NCBI GenBank assembly: GCA_964035575.1 | Contig: OZ037841.1 | Span: 62,001-126,000 of the forward strand | Direction: 5' to 3' | Length of the DNA stretch: 64,000 nt | From: Rhynchopus sp. YZ270_cl-10 | Lineage: Eukaryota; Euglenozoa; Diplonemea; Diplonemida; Diplonemidae | Part shown: positions 55,601 to 64,000 of the stretch, in pieces | How the letters are laid out: each line of letters opens with the position of its first letter | How positions within the stretch are numbered: position 1 is the first letter of the stretch | Position numbers and translations under genes: made by a program | Notes under the pieces: generated by a model | What the model was told of the DNA's origin: nothing | The model's input: only the letters and a program-made list of their open reading frames with translations | Databases searched by the model: none

Positions 55601-58600
55601 AAGATCAACACCAAGTTCTCCCCTATTGTGTTTGAAGCCTTCGGGGGTGCAGGCGACGAGGCGAACCTCTTGATTGCGCAGCTTGGAGGCCTGACGACGG
55701 GACAGACGTCGCACCTGACAGGGTCGGCAGAGTTGCGCATCCGGGAGAGCATTGCGGTGGCGTACCAGAAAAAGGTCGCATCTTCCTTTCTGGAGCGGGG
55801 TGCTATGTGTGTAGGGATTGCCACCCTGAAGCGGGAGCCGTGTGTGGAGGTAGATGTGGCACCGTCTGCAGAGGACATGGACCGGTTTGGACGCCGCAGT
55901 GCAGGGGCCGTGGAACCTCTCTGTGATGATGCGAACCCTGACGACGATATGAGTCGTCCTGCTCCAGACCGGTCGGAGGAGCAGCAGGGGAAGCGCAAGA
56001 GGGACGTGAAGCCGGACCACGTGGAGCCACCGAGGAAGCGGACCGGGAGGTTCGATTCGGTCTCGATGTGGTGCGTGAGTGGGAGTTTTTGCGTGAGTGC
56101 CCGGCAGCGCAGAGGCCTCGGGCGACGGAACAGGCGGCCAAGCTGGGAGCCTCGAAGGTGACTTGGTCGTTTGTGGCGGGGGACTGTGCTTTTGAGGCTT
56201 TGCTCTTCGCCACTGGGCGCACGGATTTGTCGGTGGAGGGTCTGCGCCAGGCGGCAGTGAAGAAGGTCCAGGGCCGCGCTGATCTGTCGAGTGCGGCTGT
56301 CCCTAATTTTGGGGTCTGGCAGCGGCTGATGACGAGTGGGGACAGAGGAGACGAGCGTACGTGGGCGGATGCCATTGCAGTGGCGGGGGCAGGGGAGGCT
56401 CTTGAGGTATCTGTGGTCATCCTCAACGAGTTCGCCCGCCCTTCTCTGATGGTGCCAAGAAAACGGCCTAAGGCAGTGGTCCTTCTCCTCCACTCGGGTG
56501 ACCAGGATGCGGCAGATGGATCCGGCAGTATCCCGGGACACTACGAGCCCCTCACCATGGACCCGGCTCTGCAGCAGCACATCCTGTCTTTTGAGGCCAC
56601 AGGTGGTAAGGGGGAGTGCCAGTCAGAGCGCCCCATGGCTTTTGTGGGAGCGAGGGAGGCGGAGGCGTCGAACACTTTCCTGCAGTGCGAACAATGCAGC
56701 AAGCTCTTCGATGCGTCGGACGCACACTTCTGCTGTCACACGTGTGGTGGCTTGGCATGTCTGCACTGCGCTCAGGGGTCCAAGCACTGCCCTCTGTCGC
56801 AAATTGGCAGGGCGGAATATTTCAGTGCCCTGTCTTTTTTGCACTCGAATGTTCCGGCTCAGGCTGCCTCTGCGGAGGGGAGCGGAGACCCACCACCTAA
56901 ACGGGCTCCTTCTCCAGCAGTGCCAGCTCCCGAGGGCGAGGACGTCGAGGAGGTAGACATGCCAATGGCGGGCGAAGAGGGGCAGCAGGCAGAACAGAAG
57001 CAGCAGAAGCACGAGAAGCAACGGAAACAGCAGAAGCAGCAACAACAAAAGGCGGACCAGGTGAAGAAGGAAGCGTTGCAGCGTGCGTCGGACGCGTGGC
57101 AGCAAGCCCTGGAGGTACGGCGGGAGCATCGTCGGTCGTGGGGACCGGATTTGGCCGCGCTTCGGGGCACTTTTGGCGACCGCCAGCAGGAGTTGAGTCG
57201 TTTCCTGGAGGAACAGAATGTGCGTCTGGACCAGGCGAAGGCGGCGGACAGGCATCGTGTGGAGGAGCTGACCGCCAGGCACAAGCGGGAACTCGCAGAG
57301 GACGCGAAGAAGATGCATGCGCAGTACTTGGAAGACTGCGATCGGCACCCCGAAGCAGGAGAGTCGCTCCGGGCGGAGTATGACAGGCAACGCTGCGAGA
57401 GGCATTACGCCATCGCAGCTAAGCATGAGTCGGAGCAGAAGGCGACCACTCTGTTGTTGACGGCGGTGAACCTCTCCCGACAGCTGGAGGCAGAACGCAT
57501 GGTGGCATACGGGCGGTGCTTTGGGGTGGTGTGCGAAGGGCGGCTATTCCTCCCCTGCCATGCGGTGCGGAGAGCGGTGGGCGACGACCCTGAAGGACTC
57601 GAACCTGACTGTGTCGGCGACTGGATGGCTCTCTTTGGTCCTCAAGGTGCTTCTCCGTGCCCGGGCGAGTTCCTGTACTGCTGGGCGACACAGCAGCCGT
57701 GGAGTGGGAACGGGGAGGGGGACGGTGATTGCCCGGAGTCGGTGGTCGCCCGTCAGGCGGTTAGGAAGATAGCAGGGGAGGCCGGATACTGCGATACCTG
57801 GGGCAAGACCAGCGCGGTCATCGTCGTTCGGGAAGGCAGGGTCAGCTGGGGAACCCCTTCTCGGGATCAGCTGGAGGAGGAGGTGGGGCGACAGGCCGAG
57901 GCGGCAGACACCGAGGTGCGTGTGAAGGTGGAGGAGATGGATGATGATGAGCAGGAGCAGGAGGAGGACCTCGACACCGCGATGGAGGGGGCGGATCGCT
58001 CGCTTTCTCTGTCAGTGGAAGGCATCCCTGACCAGAAGAAGCAAGCGAGGGTGAGGGAATTGCTGAGGGCGCAGAGCGAGGCTTGGATGTGGACGGAGGA
58101 GGAGCGGACGGAGAGGGGGGGTCTTTTCCCGTGCCTCACCATGGGGTCGCCGGTGCCTTCTTCTGTGACGAAGTGGATCTCCCTGTTCCACTACCGTCAG
58201 GGAGAGAAACAGGATGGCAGACCCTTGTTGTCACTCCCCCTCTCTACCGCTACTTTCACTCAGTGGTATGAGGTGATGAAGGTGGTGGGTTTGCATGAGT
58301 GGTCGGTTCAGGAAAAGTGCAAGGCAAAGTCGACGTTGCATGCCCTGACGGACAACCGGAGCAGTAGGGGGCAGGCCTTTGCAGCGGAGAGTACAAGGAG
58401 GGAGAATGAGGCACGAGCGGCTCGAGAGGGAATAGGCCGACAACCTCAAGCCTCCTCTTCTTCTTCTTCTTCCTCCACCTCTGCAGGCCGTGGCACTACA
58501 ACCTCCATCGCCCAACCTGCAGTCTCCACTTCTTCCTCCTCCTCATCGGCAGGCCGTGGCAATGCAACCTCCTCCGCCCAACCTGCTCCTTCCCCAGCTC

Positions 58601-58993
58601 CCAAAGGACCCCAGCGCCATGCAGCTCAGGGTAGGTCCAACACGTCGAACGTGTTCACCGACGCAGTGGCACAAGCGACGCAGCATGTGCTCTCGCCCCA
58701 GGAGGTGCAGAGAGGGCGCAATGGTCGCGGTGGTGGACAGAAGGGGAGACAGAGCGGAGGAAGGAAGGGGAAAAAGGGGAATAAAAAGAATTAGAGAGTT
58801 AGAGAGTTAGAGGGTGAGAGTGTGTGAGAATGACAGTTTGCCCCATGTTTATTTTTAACCCTTTTTATTTTGTGTTTTTTGTTCTTTTCATCCTTTGGGG
58901 TTTGCCCCCCCTTTCCCCCCTTTCCGCCCCCCTTCCTATTTGTTAATATTTTTGGTTGGCTGCTGGCTAGGACGGGTCTACCCCAGCGACGGC
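52604..58993 (+). mobile_element. LINE B3 (family B), 5' truncated, plus strand
   Basis: Starts within coding sequence (aggaaggaggctcggcaggc) downstream of the first OTU-like domain. It runs through the RT, endonuclease and second OTU domain to a stop at 58794, then 199 bp of 3' UTR. At 58993 it changes abruptly into the opposite strand, beginning LINE B4. No poly(A) tail is present on this copy. Confidence 0.85.
52628..58794 (+). pseudogene. LINE B3 polyprotein with 25-bp deletion
   Basis: Frame 1 (52628-56161) covers the C2H2 finger and Cys cluster, the complete RT (KIDYRNAFN, YLDD), the Cys-His knuckle and the restriction-like endonuclease. Frame 2 (from about 56068 to 58794) carries the second OTU-like domain (GDCAFEALLF, GHYEPL), the Cys cluster, the coiled coil and the tail. 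Comparison with B2 and B4 shows that 25 bp following ggttcgattcgg (about 56062) are missing here, which shifts the frame between endonuclease and OTU. If translated as is, this copy would make an RT-nuclease protein of about 1,177 residues without the C-terminal OTU domain. Confidence 0.85.
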
Positions 58994-61900
58994 ACAAACT
59001 CTACTCTACTGCACAATCTATAAAAGTGGCCCAATGGCTCCTGATGCCACTGGCCTGGCTCTTAGACAGGTCTTACTCCGAGACTGCCCTCTACCCTCAG
59101 AGCCTCGTCCAAGGGGTAAGGGCCGTCGCTGGGGTAGACCCGTCCTAGCCAGCAGCCAACCAAAAATATTAACAAATAGGAAGGGGGGCGGAAAGGGGGG
59201 AAAGGGGGGGCAAACCCCAAAGGATGAAAAGAACAAAAAACACAAAATAAAAAGGGTTAAAAATAAACATGGGGCAAACTGTCATTCTCACACACTCTCA
59301 CCCTCTAACTCTCTAACTCTCTAATTCTTTTTATTCCCCTTTTTCCCCTTCCTTCCTCCGCTCTGTCTCCCCTTCTGTCCACCACCGCGACCATTGCGCC
59401 CTCTCTGCACCTCCTGGGGCGAGAGCACATGCTGCGTCGCTTGTGCCACTGCGTCGGTGAACACGTTCGACGTGTTGGACCTACCCTGAGCTGCATGGCG
59501 CTGGGGTCCTTTGGGAGCTGGGGAAGGAGCAGGTTGGGCGGAGGAGGTTGCATTGCCACGGCCTGCCGATGAGGAGGAGGAAGAAGTGGAGACTGCAGGT
59601 TGGGCGATGGAGGTTGTAGTGCCACGGCCTGCAGAGGTGGAGGAAGAAGAAGAAGAAGAGGAGGCTTGAGGTTGTCGGCCTATTCCCTCTCGAGCCGCTC
59701 GTGCCTCATTCTCCCTCCTTGTACTCTCCGCTGCAAAGGCCTGCCCCCTACTGCTCCGGTTGTCCGTCAGGGCATGCAACGTCGACTTTGCCTTGCACTT
59801 TTCCTGAACCGACCACTCATGCAAACCCACCACCTTCATCACCTCATACCACTGAGTGAAAGTAGCGGTAGAGAGGGGGAGTGACAACAAGGGTCTGCCA
59901 TCCTGTTTCTCTCCCTGACGGTAGTGGAACAGGGAGATCCACTTCGTCACAGAAGAAGGCACCGGCGACCCCATGGTGAGGCACGGGAAAAGACCCCCCC
60001 TCTCCGTCCGCTCCTCCTCCGTCCACATCCAAGCCTCGCTCTGCGCCCTCAGCAATTCCCTCACCCTCGCTTGCTTCTTCTGGTCAGGGATGCCTTCCAC
60101 TGACAGAGAAAGCGAGCGATCCGCCCCCTCCATCGCGGTGTCGAGGTCCTCCTCCTGCTCCTGCTCATCATCATCCATCTCCTCCACCTTCACACGCACC
60201 TCGGTGTCTGCCGCCTCGGCCTGTCGCCCCACCTCCTCCTCCAGCTGATCCCGAGAAGGGGTTCCCCAGCTGACCCTGCCTTCCCGAACGACGATGACCG
60301 CGCTGGTCTTGCCCCAGGTATCGCAGTATCCGGCCTCCCCTGCTATCTTCCTAACCGCCTGACGGGCGACCACCGACTCCGGGCAATCACCGTCCCCCTC
60401 CCCGTTCCCACTCCACGGCTGCTGTGTCGCCCAGCAGTACAGGAACTCGCCCGGGCACGGAGAAGCACCTTGAGGACCAAAGAGAGCCATCCAGTCGCCG
60501 ACACAGTCAGGTTCGAGTCCTTCAGGGTCGTCGCCCACCGCTCTCCGCACCGCATGGCAGGGGAGGAATAGCCGCCCTTCGCACACCACCCCAAAGCACC
60601 GCCCGTATGCCACCATGCGTTCTGCCTCCAGCTGTCGGGAGAGGTTCACCGCCGTCAACAACAGAGTGGTCGCCTTCTGCTCCGACTCATGCTTAGCTGC
60701 GATGGCGTAATGCCTCTCGCAGCGTTGCCTGTCATACTCCGCCCGGAGCGACTCTCCTGCTTCGGGGTGCCGATCGCAGTCTTCCAAGTACTGCGCATGC
60801 ATCTTCTTCGCGTCCTCTGCGAGTTCCCGCTTGTGCCTGGCGGTCAGCTCCTCCACACGATGCCTGTCCGCCGCCTTCGCCTGGTCCAGACGCACATTCT
60901 GTTCCTCCAGGAAACGACTCAACTCCTGCTGGCGGTCGCCAAAAGTGCCCCGAAGCGCGGCCAAATCCGGTCCCCACGACCGACGATGCTCCCGCCGTAC
61001 CTCCAGGGCTTGCTGCCACGCGTCCGACGCACGCTGCAACGCTTCCTTCTTCACCTGGTCCGCCTTTTGTTGTTGCTGCTTCTGCTGTTTCCGTTGCTTC
61101 TCGTGCTTCTGCTGCTTCTGTTCTGCCTGCTGCCCCTCTTCGCCCGCCATTGGCATGTCTACCTCCTCGACGTCCTCGCCCTCGGGAGCTGGCACTGCTG
61201 GAGAAGGAGCCCGTTTAGGTGGTGGGTCTCCGCTCCCCTCCGCAGAGGCAGCCTGAGCCGGAACATTCGAGTGCAAAAAAGACAGGGCACTGAAATATTC
61301 CGCCCTGCCAATTTGCGACAGAGGGCAGTGCTTGGACCCCTGAGCGCAGTGCAGACATGCCAAGCCACCACACGTGTGACAGCAGAAGTGTGCGTCCGAC
61401 GCATCGAAGAGCTTGCTGCATTGTTCGCACTGCAGGAAAGTGTTCGACGCCTCCGCCTCCCTCGCTCCCACAAAAGCCATGGGGCGCTCTGACTGGCACT
61501 CCCCCTTACCACCTGTGGCCTCAAAAGACAGGATGTGCTGCTGCAGAGCCGGGTCCATGGTGAGGGGCTCGTAGTGTCCCGGGATACTGCCGGATCCATC
61601 TGCCGCATCCTGGTCACCCGAGTGGAGGAGAAGGACCACTGCCTTAGGCCGTTTTCTTGGCACCATCAGAGAAGGGCGGGCGAACTCGTTGAGGATGACC
61701 ACAGATACCTCAAGAGCCTCCCCTGCCCCCGCCACTGCAATGGCATCCGCCCACGTACGCTCGTCTCCTCTGTCCCCACTCGTCATCAGCCGCTGCCAGA
61801 CCCCAAAATTAGGGACAGCCGCACTCGACAGATCAGCGCGGCCCTGGACCTTCTTCACTGCCGCCTGGCGCAGACCCTCCACCGACAAATCCGTGCGCCC

Positions 61901-64000
61901 AGTGGCGAAGAGCAAAGCCTCAAAAGCACAGTCCCCCGCCACAAACGACCAAGTCACCTTCGAGGCTCCCAGCTTGGCCGCCTGTTCCGTCGCCCGAGGC
62001 CTCTGCGCTGCCGGGCACTCACGCAAAAACTCCCACTCACGCACCACATCGAGACCAGGCCCTTCCGGAATCACGGTAGCCGAATCGAACCTCCCGGTCC
62101 GCTTCCTCGGTGGCTCCACGTGGTCCGGCTTCACGTCCCTCTTGCGCTTCCCCTGCTGCTCCTCCGACCGGTCTGGAGCAGGACGACTCATATCGTCGTC
62201 AGGGTTCGCATCATCACAGAGAGGTTCCACGGCCCCTGCACTGCGGCGTCCAAACCGGTCCATGTCCTCTGCAGACGGTGCCACATCTACCTCCACACAC
62301 GGCTCCCGCTTCAGGGTGGCAATCCCTACACACATAGCACCCCGCTCCAGAAAGGAAGATGCGACCTTTTTCTGGTACGCCACCGCAATGCTCTCCCGGA
62401 TGCGCAACTCTGCCGACCCTGTCAGGTGCGACGTCTGTCCCGTCGTCAGGCCTCCAAGCTGCGCAATCAAGAGGTTCGCCTCGTCGCCTGCACCCCCGAA
62501 GGCTTCAAACACAATAGGGGAGAACTTGGTGTTGATCTTGTTCAAATCCCGCTCGTGCTTCTCCCGTTTGACCTGGCCCTGGTTCTTCGCCGACCAGCCC
62601 ACAAACTTCGAGGCCCCTGTTCTGTAGGAAGGCAAGGTGGGGCACACGTGGGTGATGTCCAAACAACGAGGTCCATTTTCCGCCACTCCTACTGGGAGGT
62701 AGACGTCGCCTGGCCGCTTCTTCGACTCCAAATCCACTCTCACGGTCTCCTCCAAAGCAGGGTCCAAGCCCGCCCCTTGAGCCGCTCTGTACACCGAATC
62801 CCGCAAGGCGTTGTGGCGGGCGACGCGGTGTTTGGCGTAGGGGCAGCCAAAGGTGTGGTCGCCAAAGGAGTCCATGACAACCCTTTTCTGCCCCCCCTGA
62901 CATGCCGAGCAAGTCGTTCCCTCCGCATGGATGGCCACCCCTAGTCGGAAACGGGTCACAACCGCAAAGTCCGCTGAAGACATCTGGTTCCTTGCTGAGG
63001 GTGTCGCCGTGAGGTACGTCCCAGAAAGCGGCAGGAGAAGGGACTTCATCCGTGCTCGGTCTCGCATGCAGAGCTGTTGCATCAACTTGTCTGCCTGGGC
63101 GTCAATCACCGCAGACGACAGACTCTGCTGCTCCAGGATCTTCTTCGGCTGAGCCCTGTCCACGTGAAACGCCACCGGTACCCTGGAGTTGTACTCCTCA
63201 GCCGCGCTGTTCCATCTCTCCTCATCCCAGGTGAACGCAGGGTCCAAGGCCTGCGACAGTTGCAGGTTCCCTGACTGAGAGGCGAGGGACGCAGCCGTCC
63301 GATGGTCCACTGTGCGACGGATACCCAGCCCCCCAAGCGCCACAGGAAGCGCCGCCTGCGCCCTTGCCAACTCCGGCAGCGCCCCATCCGGGTCATGCAG
63401 AAGCGCAGCCAGGCACCTGTCAATCAGGTCGTCAAAAGCCGTCAGGTACTCCGCGCACTGTGGGATCCCCCGCATGTAGAACACCATGCGGCAGTAGCCT
63501 TCGCAGTATCTCAGTACGTAGAAGGCTGCCTGGGAGTCCCCGAGGTCCACAAGGGCTTCCAGGTTGCGGCGGGAATCGTCCACCTTCCGGGCCATGTACT
63601 CCTCGCAGAAAGCCGCAGACCCAATGGGGATGCCCAAGAAATCGAACCCATCCACATCCAACAGCCGAAACCCGCCTTCACCCATGGCGTCCTGTCCACC
63701 CTCGTTCAACGTGAACCCCACGGCCTCGAGATCCTCCTTGGAGACGCCACCAGTGGAGATGAGCTCACACTTGTTCGCGTTCACCTCCAACCCCAGTTCG
63801 GAGCTACGAGTGCACAGAACCTGGTACGCCTCGAAAACCGCCTTAGGGGACCCCCTCAGAGAGCCGTCATCGAGGTACCACAAAGTCCCATCCAGGCCTG
63901 GGTGCCCCTTCAGCTCTAGCGCCATCTGGTGTATGGTCAGGGAGAAGAGAAGCGGGCCCAAGGGATCTCCTTGTTGAGCTCCGCGCTGAGACTTTATGGT
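58994..64000 (-). mobile_element. LINE B4 (family B), 3' part, continues beyond the window
   Basis: Minus strand. It starts in the 3' UTR (58994-59320, equal to 43822-44144) without its own tail and continues as coding sequence to the window edge. It forms the right arm of a palindrome with B3; the 128 bp at 58994-59121 are the asymmetric centre. Confidence 0.88.
59321..64000 (-). CDS. LINE B4 polyprotein, uninterrupted C-terminal 1,559 residues
   Basis: Open from the window edge to a stop at 59321. The visible part starts in the RT (about SQRGAQQGDPLGPLLFS). It includes YLDD, the knuckle CSACQG...GDHTFGC, endonuclease motifs PGDVY and LDITH, and, without a break, the second OTU-like domain: in the 1,546-residue numbering from TTG 63961, Cys678 and His796. 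Then come the Cys cluster, the Gln/Lys-rich coiled coil, two acidic stretches and the Ser-rich, finally Gly/Arg/Lys-rich tail. This copy is the best evidence that the C-terminal half of family B is one intact frame. Combined with B1, the whole protein would be about 2,470 residues. Confidence 0.88.
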   Translation of the reverse strand, partial: TIKSQRGAQQGDPLGPLLFSLTIHQMALELKGHPGLDGTLWYLDDGSLRGSPKAVFEAYQVLCTRSSELGLEVNANKCELISTGGVSKEDLEAVGFTLNEGGQDAMGEGGFRLLDVDGFDFLGIPIGSAAFCEEYMARKVDDSRRNLEALVDLGDSQAAFYVLRYCEGYCRMVFYMRGIPQCAEYLTAFDDLIDRCLAALLHDPDGALPELARAQAALPVALGGLGIRRTVDHRTAASLASQSGNLQLSQALDPAFTWDEERWNSAAEEYNSRVPVAFHVDRAQPKKILEQQSLSSAVIDAQADKLMQQLCMRDRARMKSLLLPLSGTYLTATPSARNQMSSADFAVVTRFRLGVAIHAEGTTCSACQGGQKRVVMDSFGDHTFGCPYAKHRVARHNALRDSVYRAAQGAGLDPALEETVRVDLESKKRPGDVYLPVGVAENGPRCLDITHVCPTLPSYRTGASKFVGWSAKNQGQVKREKHERDLNKINTKFSPIVFEAFGGAGDEANLLIAQLGGLTTGQTSHLTGSAELRIRESIAVAYQKKVASSFLERGAMCVGIATLKREPCVEVDVAPSAEDMDRFGRRSAGAVEPLCDDANPDDDMSRPAPDRSEEQQGKRKRDVKPDHVEPPRKRTGRFDSATVIPEGPGLDVVREWEFLRECPAAQRPRATEQAAKLGASKVTWSFVAGDCAFEALLFATGRTDLSVEGLRQAAVKKVQGRADLSSAAVPNFGVWQRLMTSGDRGDERTWADAIAVAGAGEALEVSVVILNEFARPSLMVPRKRPKAVVLLLHSGDQDAADGSGSIPGHYEPLTMDPALQQHILSFEATGGKGECQSERPMAFVGAREAEASNTFLQCEQCSKLFDASDAHFCCHTCGGLACLHCAQGSKHCPLSQIGRAEYFSALSFLHSNVPAQAASAEGSGDPPPKRAPSPAVPAPEGEDVEEVDMPMAGEEGQQAEQKQQKHEKQRKQQKQQQQKADQVKKEALQRASDAWQQALEVRREHRRSWGPDLAALRGTFGDRQQELSRFLEEQNVRLDQAKAADRHRVEELTARHKRELAEDAKKMHAQYLEDCDRHPEAGESLRAEYDRQRCERHYAIAAKHESEQKATTLLLTAVNLSRQLEAERMVAYGRCFGVVCEGRLFLPCHAVRRAVGDDPEGLEPDCVGDWMALFGPQGASPCPGEFLYCWATQQPWSGNGEGDGDCPESVVARQAVRKIAGEAGYCDTWGKTSAVIVVREGRVSWGTPSRDQLEEEVGRQAEAADTEVRVKVEEMDDDEQEQEEDLDTAMEGADRSLSLSVEGIPDQKKQARVRELLRAQSEAWMWTEEERTERGGLFPCLTMGSPVPSSVTKWISLFHYRQGEKQDGRPLLSLPLSTATFTQWYEVMKVVGLHEWSVQEKCKAKSTLHALTDNRSSRGQAFAAESTRRENEARAAREGIGRQPQASSSSSSSSTSAGRGTTTSIAQPAVSTSSSSSSAGRGNATSSAQPAPSPAPKGPQRHAAQGRSNTSNVFTDAVAQATQHVLSPQEVQRGRNGRGGGQKGRQSGGRKGKKGNKKN

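Larger units (their letters stand above)
54115..64000. repeat. Large palindrome formed by LINE B3 and LINE B4
   Basis: 58993 read leftwards equals 59122 read rightwards, and the match continues to the window edge (at least 4.88 kb), differing mainly by the 25-bp deletion in B3. The spacer is 128 bp. The arm may continue beyond 64000. Confidence 0.9.

Noticed and set aside
54115-64000. Twin-primed LINE insertion as the origin of the B3/B4 palindrome
   Set aside because: Twin priming inverts a 5' segment but does not duplicate it; here both arms carry the same sequence.

Overview
This is eukaryotic nuclear DNA, probably from a protist or other repeat-rich lineage; the sequence alone does not let me name the species. 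The evidence is a helicase gene that is only continuous when two GT-AG introns are removed, poly(A)-tailed retrotransposons with target-site duplications, a Helitron, long minisatellites and AT-rich non-coding DNA around GC-rich transposon genes. I found no convincing host gene, rRNA or tRNA. Nearly everything recognisable is a mobile element or a tandem repeat.

Positions 1-9865 are minisatellites, satellite DNA and a scattered Helitron: a Rep fragment at 1326-1787, a helicase-OTU gene at 6612-9706 and several copies of its 3' end. Between them lie a possible tyrosine-recombinase fragment (2499-3002), a 348-bp satellite array (3960-5475) and low-complexity DNA. Positions 9866-13962 hold a degenerate tandem repeat and a DNA element with inverted ends.

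From 13963 to the end the window is dominated by two related families of non-LTR retrotransposon (LINE), here called A and B. Both encode one very large protein (A about 1,840 residues, B about 2,470) with the same order: hydrophobic N-terminal segments, an OTU-like cysteine-protease domain, a C2H2 finger plus Cys cluster, reverse transcriptase (YLDD), a restriction-like endonuclease with its Cys-His knuckle, a second OTU-like domain, a second Cys cluster and a low-complexity tail. Two OTU-like domains flanking the RT-endonuclease core, behind a putative membrane anchor, is the most striking thing in the window. Copies: A1 (13963-23848, minus), B1 (23849 to about 31227, minus), A2 (37716-42988, minus), B2 (43156-50545, minus), A2' (50546-52524, plus), B3 (52604-58993, plus), B4 (58994-64000, minus, running off the window), plus tail and internal fragments.

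The elements are deeply nested and the insertions can be ordered. A TA-flanked inverted-repeat DNA element (14655-18210) sits in the 3' UTR of A1, and the empty site survives in A2. Another inverted-end element (about 11798-13962) sits in the poly(A) tail of A1. Two opposite copies of a poly(A)-tailed non-coding element (28484-29731 and 29780-30739) interrupt the 5' region of B1, each with its own 10-11 bp target-site duplication. A2, B2 and a B fragment lie in a second satellite (33045-43155), which is a remote relative of the 348-bp satellite. B3 and B4 form a palindrome with arms of at least 4.9 kb. Near-identity between copies suggests recent activity or recent duplication, but assembly error at the large inverted junctions cannot be excluded from sequence alone.
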